64,000 nucleotides of DNA from JBBQED01 sp038320345 (GCA_038320345.1 JBBQED010000015.1:1-64000), one strand, 5' to 3'; shown: positions 35,350 through 44,698, counted from the first letter of the stretch. Program-made: numbers and translations. The notes: generated by a model from the letters alone, not told the origin.

Positions 35350-36075
35350 TTGATCGTCGACATATTTATCCCTTGTTATATTGACCAGTTCTATCCGGGC
35401 ACTGCACAAAGTATGGTGAAAGTCTTGGAGCGATTAAATTGTGGTGTAAACTATAATATCGAGCAAACCTGTTGCGGTCGTCCTGCTTTTGAAGATGGAT
35501 ATTGGGATCATTGCAAAGAAGTGGGAGAGAAGTTAATTCGTGAATTTCAGGAAGATCGTTATATCGTTTGTCCTGCTTCTACTTGCGTTGCTACCGTGAA
35601 AAATCAGTATGCTTCCATCTTTCATAATACTTCTCTGCATAATGAGTATAAAATGGTGCAGAAACATATGTATGAATTTTCTGATTTTCTCGTTAATGTG
35701 TTGAATGCCTCTGACCTAGGTGCGCGCTATCCCGGTAAAGCAGTGTTTCTCGATTCCTGCTCCGCTGTTCATGATCTTGGAATTAAAGAGGCTCCTCGCA
35801 TGCTCCTGTCCAATGTGCGTGATCTAGAAATGTTAAACATGGGGAATTCTAGCCTGCCATGCTGTGGACTCGGTGGTGGTTTAGATCGTAAAGATGAAAA
35901 ATTGACCGTTCAAATGGCGGAAGAAGTGATTAAAGCTGCTACAAATGAAGGTGCCAATATTATTATCTCAACGGATTATGATTGTTTGATGCACCTGAAT
36001 GGTGTCATTCATAAAAACAACTACAATTTAAAAACCGCACATATTGCTGATGTGCTTGCTACTGGTTGGCAGTGA
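35350..36075 (+). CDS. LutA/YkgE-like (Fe-S)-binding protein
   Basis: A 241-residue cytoplasmic protein with the two CCG domains of the LutA family: the first at CYIDQFYPGTAQSM and QTCCGRPAFEDG, the second at DSCSAVHDLG and LPCCGLGGG. In lactate oxidation LutA acts with LutB and LutC, but neither follows here, so it may serve a different dehydrogenase. No ATG exists in the right place; the first usable codon after the upstream stop is the TTG at 35350, which gives the family N-terminus LIVDIFIPC. The gene follows the MFS gene by 68 bp. Confidence 0.88.
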   Translation: MIVDIFIPCYIDQFYPGTAQSMVKVLERLNCGVNYNIEQTCCGRPAFEDGYWDHCKEVGEKLIREFQEDRYIVCPASTCVATVKNQYASIFHNTSLHNEYKMVQKHMYEFSDFLVNVLNASDLGARYPGKAVFLDSCSAVHDLGIKEAPRMLLSNVRDLEMLNMGNSSLPCCGLGGGLDRKDEKLTVQMAEEVIKAATNEGANIIISTDYDCLMHLNGVIHKNNYNLKTAHIADVLATGWQ

Positions 36076-36251
36076 TTTTTTTCGCCCTGCGATTTTAAAT
36101 TTGATTCAGTTTCAACCTGCTTAAATTCTTAAATACTGGATTTTAAAGGGTAGGTTTCAGATTTATTTTTGTAAGCCTTTCCATACTATTTTTTCCGATA
36201 GCGTTAAAATTTAAATTGGTTTTTTCACTGCTCCACAAATTTCAGCACATG

Positions 36252-36290
36252 ATCAAATAAAAACTGCTCCTAATAGGATTAGAAGCAGTT
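36252..36290 (-). terminator. Terminator of the PNGase-F-like gene
   Basis: On the minus strand a 13-bp stem (AACTGCTTCTAAT, loop CCT, ATTAGGAGCAGTT with one mismatch) runs into TTTTTATTTG. It is 53 bp after the stop of the 36343-38892 gene. The plus strand has no T run, so it is not for the LutA-like gene. The remaining gap (36076-36251) shows nothing else. Confidence 0.88.
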
Positions 36291-36342
36291 CTGGTATTGA
36301 TTAGTAGTAAAAGTAATTCTTCAATTACTCGGTAGATTCCTA

Positions 36343-38892
36343 TTAGTTGATAATCAGTTTCTGATAATAAATTCCTGAATTTGTTTTGATAACAATCAAG
36401 TAAGTACCAGCATCAAAGCGTTGGCTGATGGTAACGCCAAGGTTTAGTTGATCCTTGATCGGTGATGTTTGGTATACTGTTTTACCAATCATATCCACGA
36501 TGGCAATTTCAGAATTTCCGGTTGCTGAAGCAAATTTTACAGTGAAAGCTCCACTAGAAGGATTTGGGTAAATAGTGATTTCTTTGCCAGCATTATTTTC
36601 TTCGATTCCAACAGTGCTGTTGATGACTACTGACGCAACATCATCACTACTTGCCTGATCTCCTAAAGCAGCAACAAGTGCCGCAAGATGTACTTCTTGT
36701 CCTGCTGTAAAATTTGAAACTGTGCTGAAAGTATACTCTAAACTATCTCCGGGATTTATAGTGAGCGTAGGAGTTTCTGCTGCTGATTGTCCTCCATTTA
36801 CAAAGTAATAAATGGTAGGTTGTGTAATAACAGTTGTTCCTGTATTGTAGATCATCACTTTCACTAAGGTAGATGTTGTAAGATCTGCGTCCGTTAAAGG
36901 GTATGTAATTTTTGTGGCAGCAGCATTAATGTAAGAAGTTCCATCAATATACTGATTCGATTTTTCAACCAGGAATGCATGGATTTTATAATGCGGTTCA
37001 GTATGACTTCCTCCGTTGTATCCTGTATTCAATAGATTGGTATAAGGTTGTAAAACATAATCTATTAGAATATCAGATCCCGGTGTTAACTGTGGTGTGA
37101 GATTCAGAAAGTAAGGATCAACAGCTTGTCCTGGACACCATCCCGCTCTGTTGTAAAGCCATGTCCCTGCTTGATTCGCACAGGTGTTTTGTGCACAGTT
37201 CGCCTTCCACAGATATTGAGTGCCAACATTCGCATTATTAACTACAAACGTATGTGTCTTCTGAGAAAATTCAGCTGCATTATCAGTATTCGCCTGACCA
37301 TGTCCAGAGTTAGTCATGCGTAATTCTAATTCCTGAGTTAAACTATTTGTTGTGATGGTATCCTGTGGCAAATCATAAGAAATTCCTGGATCTCCATACA
37401 CCCAATTATCCGTTTCCCAGAGTCGCGTTACTTTTTGATAGGGAAAAGCTATGCCTGCTTCCACAAAAGTTAAGGATACATTTAACAACCAACCATTTTG
37501 TCCCCATACTTGAATATAAGATTCAAAATTGCAAGCTCCAGTAAGTAGCGATTTAAAACTTGTTACATCAACTGTCCATGGTCCACAACCCATTCCGTAT
37601 GGAGTAATGAATCGGGCTAACTCATAAGTTTGTCCATCTTTTGCGAGTGATATTTTTGCGGGCTGATCCCATGGGTCACATCCACTCGGCGGACAACTTA
37701 CGCTGATGTTCATGATGATTTGACTGTATTTTGTATTCTCATCAGGCAAGGGTACCGTAGCTAAATGTGATTGTCCATTAGCACCAAAATCATGTCGCAC
37801 TGCAGAAAATAATGGAATGGTATTATTATTTCCAGTAGGTTTTATATACACATAAGTTGCAGTGTCATTTAATGGATTGTAATCATTACTGAGATTGCAA
37901 AATACTTTCAAGGTACTCGTAGGTACAATAGATGCTTCAACTACATTGTTAAATGCATAGATCAATTTTTGATTAGGCGGAAGGGATTGCGTAATGGTTT
38001 CAATAACCGGAGTACCACCATTTAATTGGTAACCAACCGTGAAATTGCTGATCGTATCTGTTCCGTTATTGGTGAAAGAAGCTCTTACTCTTGAAGATCC
38101 ACTATAGAATGTAATGCGGTCAGGAGAAATTACAGCATTCGCATTTAAATCAGCACCACCGATGGAATAACCAGGTCCCCATGGGTTTGCAGGAAAATTG
38201 ACGAGAGTACCTATGCTATTTGTTGTTGCAGTAATTTCATTAGGCGTAGTGATACCTGTTAGTTGATTGAATTTATAATACGCCACTAAACCGGGCTCAT
38301 TATTGGGAAGATTTACGGTGTCATTTGCAATAATTTCTGATTGTGTTCTGGCAACATTCCATACTCTTACTTCATCAATAAAACCTTGAAAAACACGTCC
38401 TGCATAACCACTGCTTTCTCCTATTAACATTCCAACAGTAGAATTAGTGATGGGTGCCATACCTGCTGTGGTTGTGGTTCCTTCCAAATTTCCATTAATA
38501 TAGATAAGCAGAGTTCCATTATCAAATACCGCAGCTACGTGATACCAAATATTTGTTTGCATTATTGGATTACTAACTACTTCTGTCCATGTGCTACTGA
38601 TACCTACCGTAAAACTTAATTTACCATTGGATCCACAACGCAATACATAACCGCTAGTATTCGTGTTATCTTTTCCGATAATCGTACCTTGAAAGGATTG
38701 GGCTTTCCAAACTGAAGCATTTATCCACGCTTCCAAGGTTAATGTATTCGGCGAATTAAATGCAGCAGATGCCGGTACTGTAACTTTATCATTCACTCCA
38801 TCAAAAAGCAAACTACTTTGTTGAGCATTGAGATGTGTTGTGCAGCACAAAATAAGGATTAGCAATCCGTTAATAAAGTAATTTTTTAACAT
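36343..38892 (-). CDS. Secreted LamG plus PNGase-F-like protein with T9SS sorting domain
   Basis: An 849-residue secreted protein. A signal peptide (about 1-23) precedes a LamG/concanavalin-like domain (about 28-210: LLFDGVNDKVTVP, LTLEAWINASVW, FIDEVRVWN, GLVAYYKFN). From about 358 to 690 the sequence matches the two beta-sandwich domains of peptide-N-glycosidase F: VRHDFGANGQ, GCDPWDQPAK, ARFITPYGMGCGPWTVDVT, NSGHGQANTDNAAEF and YNRAGWCPG. A CARDB-like segment follows and the end (TIYPNPSSGAFTVKF, about 780) is a T9SS type A domain. It could remove N-glycans from proteins outside the cell; catalytic residues cannot be checked without alignment. It carries its own terminator. Confidence 0.85.
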   Translation of the reverse strand: MLKNYFINGLLILILCCTTHLNAQQSSLLFDGVNDKVTVPASAAFNSPNTLTLEAWINASVWKAQSFQGTIIGKDNTNTSGYVLRCGSNGKLSFTVGISSTWTEVVSNPIMQTNIWYHVAAVFDNGTLLIYINGNLEGTTTTAGMAPITNSTVGMLIGESSGYAGRVFQGFIDEVRVWNVARTQSEIIANDTVNLPNNEPGLVAYYKFNQLTGITTPNEITATTNSIGTLVNFPANPWGPGYSIGGADLNANAVISPDRITFYSGSSRVRASFTNNGTDTISNFTVGYQLNGGTPVIETITQSLPPNQKLIYAFNNVVEASIVPTSTLKVFCNLSNDYNPLNDTATYVYIKPTGNNNTIPLFSAVRHDFGANGQSHLATVPLPDENTKYSQIIMNISVSCPPSGCDPWDQPAKISLAKDGQTYELARFITPYGMGCGPWTVDVTSFKSLLTGACNFESYIQVWGQNGWLLNVSLTFVEAGIAFPYQKVTRLWETDNWVYGDPGISYDLPQDTITTNSLTQELELRMTNSGHGQANTDNAAEFSQKTHTFVVNNANVGTQYLWKANCAQNTCANQAGTWLYNRAGWCPGQAVDPYFLNLTPQLTPGSDILIDYVLQPYTNLLNTGYNGGSHTEPHYKIHAFLVEKSNQYIDGTSYINAAATKITYPLTDADLTTSTLVKVMIYNTGTTVITQPTIYYFVNGGQSAAETPTLTINPGDSLEYTFSTVSNFTAGQEVHLAALVAALGDQASSDDVASVVINSTVGIEENNAGKEITIYPNPSSGAFTVKFASATGNSEIAIVDMIGKTVYQTSPIKDQLNLGVTISQRFDAGTYLIVIKTNSGIYYQKLIIN

Positions 38893-39154
38893 GTATGTGG
38901 TGGATTAAAGAGATTGGGGATTTTCAATGATCTACTAACAATAGCGATCATCTCAACTGCTAAATTAAGGAAATACCTGTTAAAACAACTCCGCAGTTAG
39001 ATGTTCATCTTGAAAATTGGCAAATACCCGTGGGGAGAATCAAAATACGATCTACATCTTCATGTTTACTAGCTTTCATAACCGCATATCACAGGTGTAA
39101 GCACTGCAAAGTAGCATTCCTGAAAAGTATACAATGCGGATCATTTATAAAGCG

Positions 39155-40507
39155 TTAGAAAGGCTTCTGTACTCCCGTGTAATTGTAAGGAGTAATACTT
39201 TGCAATTCCTCTTTTACGGATTCGGAGACCTCAAGATTATTGACAAAATCTTTAATAGTTTCCTTATTGATTTTCGCTCCTGTTCGGGTAAGTTGCTTTA
39301 AGGCTTCATAAGGATTTGGATAACCCTCTCTGCGTAAAATTGTTTGAATTCCTTCCGCAACTACGGCCCAGTTATCATCGAGATCAGCACGAATAGCCGC
39401 TTCATTTACTTTCACTTTTGAAAGTCCTTTTAATAATGATTTGGAAGCAATCAAAGTATGTGCAAAGGGAACTCCGATATTACGGAGCACAGTAGAATCC
39501 GTTAAATCCCTTTGTAATCTGGAGATCGGAAGTTTAGCTGCCAAATGTTCTAAAAGCGCATTCGCCATGCCTAGATTTCCCTCAGCATTTTCGAAATCTA
39601 TGGGATTAACTTTATGGGGCATTGCCGAAGATCCTACTTCATTCGCAACTACGATCTGAGTGAAGTAATTCATGGAAATATAAGACCACATATCCCGACA
39701 GAGATCCGTCAAGATCGTATTGATTCTTTTCATCGTATCGAACATTGCGGCCATGTTGTCGTAGTGTTCAATCTGGGTCGTGTAGGCATTTCTTTGTAAT
39801 CCTAATCTAGAAATAAATCGATCCGAAAAAGTGATCCAATCAATTTGCGGATAGGCGATAACGTGAGCATTGAAATTTCCTGTTGCTCCGCCAAATTTTG
39901 CCGAATAGGCAATGCCTTTCATTAACTCAAGCTGCGTATTTATGCGATGATGGAAAATGAAAATTTCCTTTCCAAGTCGGGTAGGAGATGCCGGTTGTCC
40001 ATGTGTTCTTGCTAACATTGGAATGTCTTTCCAATCGGTAGATATGATGGCTAATCGATCACAAATTGCTTTAATCTCAGGAAGGTAAATAATTTTAACA
40101 GCTTCTAGTAGGGATAACGGAATAGCTGTATTGTTGATATCCTGACTGGTGAGTCCAAAGTGGATGAATTCCTTGTATTCTAGCAGTCCGATTTTATCAA
40201 ATTGTTCTTTTAGAAAATACTCTACGGCTTTTACATCATGATTGGTTGTTTTTTCAATGCTTTTAATGCGCAATGCATCTTCATGGCTAAAATCATGATA
40301 GAGTTTTCGCAAGGATGAAAAACTATTCTTGGAAACGCTAGCTAACTGTGGTAATGGGATCTCGCAGAGTTCGATGAAATATTCTACTTCCACCATTACA
40401 CGGTATCTCATTAAAGCTTCTTCTGAAAAGTATAAGGCAAGCTCTTCACAAACCTTACGGTAACGACCGTCGATAGGAGATATAGCATTTAAAGGATGGA
40501 GTTCCAT
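39155..40507 (-). CDS. purB: Adenylosuccinate lyase
   Basis: Cleaves SAICAR and adenylosuccinate in purine synthesis. The 450-residue protein starts MELHPLNAISPIDGRY, the typical opening of the longer (E. coli-like) PurB group. Catalytic landmarks are TSQD (120-123), ARTHGQ (His169 as general acid) and the superfamily loop SSAMPHKVNP (293-302). It follows fabD by 45 bp on the minus strand, so the two are likely co-transcribed with folE and the PTPS gene upstream. Confidence 0.96.
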   Translation of the reverse strand: MELHPLNAISPIDGRYRKVCEELALYFSEEALMRYRVMVEVEYFIELCEIPLPQLASVSKNSFSSLRKLYHDFSHEDALRIKSIEKTTNHDVKAVEYFLKEQFDKIGLLEYKEFIHFGLTSQDINNTAIPLSLLEAVKIIYLPEIKAICDRLAIISTDWKDIPMLARTHGQPASPTRLGKEIFIFHHRINTQLELMKGIAYSAKFGGATGNFNAHVIAYPQIDWITFSDRFISRLGLQRNAYTTQIEHYDNMAAMFDTMKRINTILTDLCRDMWSYISMNYFTQIVVANEVGSSAMPHKVNPIDFENAEGNLGMANALLEHLAAKLPISRLQRDLTDSTVLRNIGVPFAHTLIASKSLLKGLSKVKVNEAAIRADLDDNWAVVAEGIQTILRREGYPNPYEALKQLTRTGAKINKETIKDFVNNLEVSESVKEELQSITPYNYTGVQKPF

Positions 40508-40552
40508 AATGTAAGAGGATGTTGTTGGAAGGAAATGTTACGGCTTGAAGTG

Positions 40553-41428
40553 TTAAGCGGAAAGTACTTCTGATTCTTTGTTGATTTTTTTTACGAGTCC
40601 TTGTAGAATTTTCCCTGGACCAACCTCGGTAAATGAGGATGCTCCGTCACTTACCATTTGTTGAATAATCTGAGTCCAACGAACAGGCGCAGTTAATTGT
40701 GCAATTAGATTTCTCCTGATTTCATCTATGTTTCGGTGAGGCATTGCCGTTACATTCTGATACACAGGACAACTTGGAGTTTGAAATGTGGCATTCTCGA
40801 TTGCTTCCGCCAGTCGATCTCTTGCAGGTCCCATCAATGGGCTATGAAAGGCTCCTCCTACATTCAACATCAAAGCGCGTTTTGCACCAGCAGCAGTTAG
40901 TTTTTCGCAAGCTTCTTTCACACCTTCTAAGGTACCTGAAATAACAAGTTGTCCGGGACAGTTATAATTAGCCGCGACTACAATTTTATCAATCGCCGCA
41001 CAAATTTCTTCTACTTTGTGATCTTCCATTCCAAGAACAGCCGCCATCGTACCGGGTTCAATTTCACAAGCTTCTTGCATGGCATTCGCACGTTCAATTA
41101 CTAAGCGTAATCCATCTTCAAAAGTTAGGGTTTGGTTTGCAACTAATGCGGAGAATTCTCCTAATGAATGCCCAGCCACCATTTCTGGTTTGAATGTTTC
41201 ACCAAGTGTTTTCGCAAGTATTACAGAATGAATAAAAATCGAAGGTTGCGTGACATTGGTTTGTTTTAGATCTTCATCAGTTCCCGAAAACATCAGATCT
41301 GAAATTCGGAAACCGATGATCTCATTGGCCTGTTCAAAGAGCTCTTTAGCCTGTGTTGAATTTTCGTACAGGTCTTTGCCCATTCCAACAAATTGTGAAC
41401 CCTGTCCGGGGAAGATAAATGCTTTCAT
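40553..41428 (-). CDS. fabD: Malonyl-CoA:ACP transacylase
   Basis: Loads malonate from CoA to the acyl carrier protein at the start of fatty-acid synthesis. The 291-residue protein has the oxyanion loop FPGQGSQFVGMG (6-17), the nucleophile elbow GHSLGEFSAL (Ser88), the Arg near LVIERANAMQ that binds the malonyl carboxylate and the catalytic His in GGAFHSPLM. It lies 50 bp after folE and 45 bp before purB. No other fab gene is adjacent, which is unusual for this enzyme but common in Bacteroidota. Confidence 0.96.
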   Translation of the reverse strand: MKAFIFPGQGSQFVGMGKDLYENSTQAKELFEQANEIIGFRISDLMFSGTDEDLKQTNVTQPSIFIHSVILAKTLGETFKPEMVAGHSLGEFSALVANQTLTFEDGLRLVIERANAMQEACEIEPGTMAAVLGMEDHKVEEICAAIDKIVVAANYNCPGQLVISGTLEGVKEACEKLTAAGAKRALMLNVGGAFHSPLMGPARDRLAEAIENATFQTPSCPVYQNVTAMPHRNIDEIRRNLIAQLTAPVRWTQIIQQMVSDGASSFTEVGPGKILQGLVKKINKESEVLSA

Positions 41429-41478
41429 AGTGTAGGTTGCATTGAAGTTAAGGTCGTTGATTGTAATTACTACGAATA

Positions 41479-42117
41479 TTAATGTCGTCCTGATGTGATC
41501 AGACTGATGAATTCACTGCGCGTTCTATCGTTTTCAAATTCACCCGTAAATGCAGAGGTCGTAGTGATCGAATTTTGTTTTTGAATCCCTCTCATCTGCA
41601 TACACAAATGTTGTGCTTCAATTACAACTGCAACACCTAATGGTTTTAAAGTTTCTTGAATGCAATCACGGATTTCTGTAGTGAGCCTTTCTTGTACTTG
41701 TAACCTTCTTGCAAATGCATCCGCTACTCTAGGAATCTTACTTAAACCAACGATATATTGATTAGGAATATAAGCAATATGTGCCTTACCGAAGAAGGGC
41801 AACATATGATGTTCACACATTGAATAGATCTCGATATCTTTTACGATCACCATCTGTTTATAATCTTCTTTGAACTTTGCTGAATTCAAAATTGCTACTG
41901 GATCAAGATCATAACCATGAGTAAGAAATTGCAAAGCTTTTCCTACACGCTCTGGCGTTTTTAACAACCCATCTCGCGACGGATCTTCACCCAAATCTTT
42001 AAGAATATGTTCGTAATGTCCAGAGATACGGAGAAGTTTTCCGGGATTATATAGTTCGATTTTTTCGTAACCTAATAATTCTTCCGGCTCCTCATTTTTC
42101 TTTTTCTTGGTGGCCAC
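41479..42117 (-). CDS. folE: GTP cyclohydrolase I
   Basis: Converts GTP to dihydroneopterin triphosphate. The 212-residue protein starts at a GTG (MATKKKKNEEPEELLGYEKIE) and has a lysine-rich N-terminal extension before the fold. Zinc ligands and active-site residues are seen in MCEHHMLPFFGKAHIAYIP (Cys and His of the first pair) and in HLCMQMRGI (the second Cys), with SKIPRVADAFARRLQVQE between. It follows the PTPS gene by 20 bp, so the pair makes the tetrahydropterin precursors; the PTPS motif points to biopterin (see next entry). Confidence 0.96.
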   Translation of the reverse strand: MATKKKKNEEPEELLGYEKIELYNPGKLLRISGHYEHILKDLGEDPSRDGLLKTPERVGKALQFLTHGYDLDPVAILNSAKFKEDYKQMVIVKDIEIYSMCEHHMLPFFGKAHIAYIPNQYIVGLSKIPRVADAFARRLQVQERLTTEIRDCIQETLKPLGVAVVIEAQHLCMQMRGIQKQNSITTTSAFTGEFENDRTRSEFISLITSGRH

Positions 42118-42137
42118 AGGATTTTATTTTTTTAAAA

Positions 42138-42551
42138 TTATTTCCCAAAATACTCCACGAAATTATTTTCTGTTTCGTAAAGTTTAACGCAATGCAACGC
42201 ACAGCCTTTTTCATTTACTGGTCCTTCAATTTGTTCCCAAATAGCAAGTGCAAGTATTTCTGTAGAGGCCATTCTTCCTTTCATGAAATCAACATCCATG
42301 TTCACGTTTTTATGATCGAGTTTGTCAATGACTCTTTCTTTGATCAATGAACTCAAATATTTCAGATCAATTACAAATCCAGTCATCTCATCGGGTTCAC
42401 CTTTTACGGTTACATAGAGTTCATAATTATGTCCATGCCAGTTGGGGTTAGAACATTTGCCAAAAATCTCCATGTTCTTTTCATCACTCCATTCTGGCTT
42501 AAACAGTTTATGGGCGGCATTAAATCGTTCTCTTCGGGTAATGTAAACCAT
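42138..42551 (-). CDS. 6-pyruvoyl-tetrahydropterin synthase, biopterin (PTPS-II) type
   Basis: A 137-residue T-fold enzyme. His14 (FNAAHKL) and the HGH pair (His39, His41) bind zinc. Ahead of HGH is Cys33, five residues earlier (C-x5-HGH, as CSNPNWHGHNY). In published PTPS comparisons C-x5-HGH marks the tetrahydrobiopterin enzymes and C-x3-HGH marks QueD of queuosine synthesis. Other segments also look like animal PTPS (GEPDEMTGFVIDL and KLDHKNVNMDVDFM). It is 20 bp from folE and has its own -7 box. No sepiapterin reductase is seen in the window, so the last step would be encoded elsewhere. Confidence 0.88.
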   Translation of the reverse strand: MVYITRRERFNAAHKLFKPEWSDEKNMEIFGKCSNPNWHGHNYELYVTVKGEPDEMTGFVIDLKYLSSLIKERVIDKLDHKNVNMDVDFMKGRMASTEILALAIWEQIEGPVNEKGCALHCVKLYETENNFVEYFGK

Positions 42552-42589
42552 GATTTTTATCTTAATTCTGCTCTCTTAACAAAGAATTG

Positions 42590-42597
42590 CAAAATTA
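42590..42597 (-). promoter_or_regulatory. Putative -7 box for the PTPS-folE-fabD-purB run
   Basis: The minus strand reads TAATTTTG, an exact TAnnTTTG match, 38 bp before the ATG of the PTPS gene. Confidence 0.4.
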
Positions 42598-42653
42598 GTT
42601 GATTTTGAGAAACTACTGATGGACAGAAACCACTCTGAATTAGTGCATTAAAC

Positions 42654-42661
42654 TATCTTCG
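42654..42661 (+). promoter_or_regulatory. Putative -7 box 4 nt before the mqnB ATG
   Basis: TATCTTCG matches TAnnTTYG and ends 4 nt before the ATG at 42666. No clear TTTG partner was found at the expected distance. Confidence 0.4.
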
Positions 42662-42665
42662 TAAA

Positions 42666-43343
42666 ATGAAAATGCGTTTACTGATCGTAAGTGCCACCTC
42701 TGCTGAAGCTTCAGGTCTTTTTCCTGACTCGATTGGCGAAGTGTTACCCGGCCATTCTATTTCCTTGGAAAGCAGTCGTTTTGATGTGGAATTGCTCATT
42801 ACAGGAGTTGGATCTGTGGCAACGGCATTCCAACTTGGATGCAGATTACAGGCTCATCATTACGAAATGGCTTTAAATATTGGACTAGCAGGCACTTTTC
42901 GTGAAGATTGGCTTCTCGGCAAAGTTTTAAAAGTGAAGAGCGATTGTTTTGCTGATCTTGGTGCCGAGGATCATGATGCGTTTTTGGATTTGTTTGATCT
43001 TCAACTGGCAGATCCCGATCAGGAACCATTTAAAAATAAAGAGCTAATTCCAATTCCATTTCCGCACGCAATTGCACTCCCCACTTTAGACGAAGCTGTT
43101 GGGATTACCGTGAATAAAGTGCATGGGAATAATTCTTCTATTGCATTAATCAAAAAAAGATTTCCGGCAGATCTGGAAAGTATGGAAGGTGCAGCTTTTT
43201 TTTATGCCTGTAATCTAATGCGTATTCCATCTATGCAAATTCGCGCTATCTCCAATAGGGTTGAACCTCGGAATCGTGATAACTGGGATATCAAAAAAGC
43301 CCTGGAAGCATTGACGCTTACGGTGAAGGATTTGATGAAGTAA
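42666..43343 (+). CDS. mqnB: Futalosine hydrolase (menaquinone pathway)
   Basis: Removes hypoxanthine from futalosine in the mqn route to menaquinone. The 225-residue nucleoside-phosphorylase-like protein opens LLIVSATSAEASGL, has the TGVGSVATAFQLG loop and ALNIGLAGTFRE of the family, and ends with LESMEGAAFFYAC (catalytic acid and base binding) and IRAISNRVEPRNRDNW, the futalosine-hydrolase variant of the end motif. Other mqn genes are not in the window. The promoter box ends 4 nt before the ATG, fitting a leaderless transcript. Membership in the hydrolase rather than MTA/SAH nucleosidase group is judged from these motifs. Confidence 0.92.
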   Translation: MKMRLLIVSATSAEASGLFPDSIGEVLPGHSISLESSRFDVELLITGVGSVATAFQLGCRLQAHHYEMALNIGLAGTFREDWLLGKVLKVKSDCFADLGAEDHDAFLDLFDLQLADPDQEPFKNKELIPIPFPHAIALPTLDEAVGITVNKVHGNNSSIALIKKRFPADLESMEGAAFFYACNLMRIPSMQIRAISNRVEPRNRDNWDIKKALEALTLTVKDLMK

Positions 43344-43412
43344 TGATCATTTTATTCTTGAAAACTTTTCTGAGATCCTGATGATTTTTTATTTTTTCGG
43401 TGCAGAACTTTG

Positions 43413-43420
43413 TAAGTTTG
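43413..43420 (+). promoter_or_regulatory. Putative -7 box 4 nt before the VWA gene ATG
   Basis: TAAGTTTG matches TAnnTTTG exactly and ends 4 nt before the ATG at 43425, the same spacing as at mqnB, the PKD lipoprotein and the Sua5 gene. Confidence 0.45.
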
Positions 43421-43424
43421 TAAA

Positions 43425-44573
43425 ATGTCAGTGACGATTACCTTCTGTAAATTGAGAATTGCAGCTTTCCGATTTTTAGGGAGTTATAAATGGGGGAGAT
43501 TTTGTTTGATATACATGATTGTATTTTGTGGTGTCTGTTCAAAAGTGAATGCACAAAATCAAAATGTTCAACGACCACTTGATATTGTTTTTTGCGCAGA
43601 TTTAAGTGGAAGCACCAATGGGTTGATTAATGATATGCGTGATCAACTTTGGGTGATCGTTAATCAAATTCAACAGATGGAACCTGCTCCTGATTTGAGA
43701 ATTTCTTTCGTAGGTTTTTCCCGTCCCAGCTTTGGGAAAAATACTGGTTATGTGAAAATATTTACTGACCTCACCCCGAATTTTGATTTTGTGGCGGCTA
43801 GAATGTATACCCTCAAACCTTCTATCGAAAAAGGTGATCAGATTGTGCATGCCGCGCTTAATAATTGCATCACACAATTAAATTGGTCGAAGAGAGATGA
43901 TGCGGTAAAAATTATTTTCCTAATCGGAAATGGAATGGTTGCAGGTGCCAATTTTGAATACGTTAAATCCTGTGAACAAGCTGCAGCAAGGAATATTATT
44001 ATTAATACTATTTATGTTCAGAAAAATAATAATATGTTTAAAGAGCTTCCGGGATGGCGACGAATCGCAACGATTACCAGAGGCATGCAGAGTGAAATAA
44101 CTGTGAATAAAGAAGACGATATCACTACCCTTTGGTCAACCGATTTGGGCAAAGTAAAAGACTTACATAAAAAACTAGTGGCTTCTTTTATCTGGAATGG
44201 AATTGATAGTTCATTGTGCCGCAAGTATCAGTTTTCAGCAGACTCAGGTGCTTGGGAAGCGGGCAAAGATGTTTATTTGAATCGTGTTTTTTATCAGCTA
44301 ACAGATCAGTATGCATCTCAATTACGTCCATGTGAATTGGTGAGTGAATACACTGCCGAAGGAAGTTGGGAGTCAGATACTACCTTGCGTGAATTCCGTA
44401 GTCGATTGACTGAACTTAAAAAAAACAGAGATCTGTATAGGAATGCATTAAAAGAGGAGCTTACATTAGAACCTGTAAAAGTTTATCATCAGTTATATGT
44501 GGCAAATCAAATGACTGACAAAAATATATTTCATCGCGTAGTACTGAATATGTTATTGAGACAATGGAAATAA
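43425..44573 (+). CDS. Secreted von Willebrand factor A domain protein
   Basis: A 382-residue protein. The N-terminal hydrophobic segment (about 27-44, ending KVNAQ) is a signal peptide, though preceded by an unusually long charged region of ~26 residues. The VWA domain begins at IVFCADLSGST with the MIDAS DxSxS motif (Asp59, Ser61, Ser63) and continues through LRISFVGFSR and KIIFLIGNGM. A less recognisable C-terminal ~150 residues follow with EAGKDVYLNRVF and AEGSWESDTTL. Metal-dependent adhesion or protein-protein binding is expected. It follows mqnB by 81 bp but has its own box. Confidence 0.88.
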   Translation: MSVTITFCKLRIAAFRFLGSYKWGRFCLIYMIVFCGVCSKVNAQNQNVQRPLDIVFCADLSGSTNGLINDMRDQLWVIVNQIQQMEPAPDLRISFVGFSRPSFGKNTGYVKIFTDLTPNFDFVAARMYTLKPSIEKGDQIVHAALNNCITQLNWSKRDDAVKIIFLIGNGMVAGANFEYVKSCEQAAARNIIINTIYVQKNNNMFKELPGWRRIATITRGMQSEITVNKEDDITTLWSTDLGKVKDLHKKLVASFIWNGIDSSLCRKYQFSADSGAWEAGKDVYLNRVFYQLTDQYASQLRPCELVSEYTAEGSWESDTTLREFRSRLTELKKNRDLYRNALKEELTLEPVKVYHQLYVANQMTDKNIFHRVVLNMLLRQWK

Positions 44574-44698
44574 TTTATTTCTTCCACTGTATTTAGATTT
44601 TTTAATTCTAAAATCGGAGCTCAATAGCAAGTTGATAGCCGGAAAAATTGCTATCCTCAACTATTTTAATAAGAGAGAAAAAGTCTGCAGTTTAGAGG

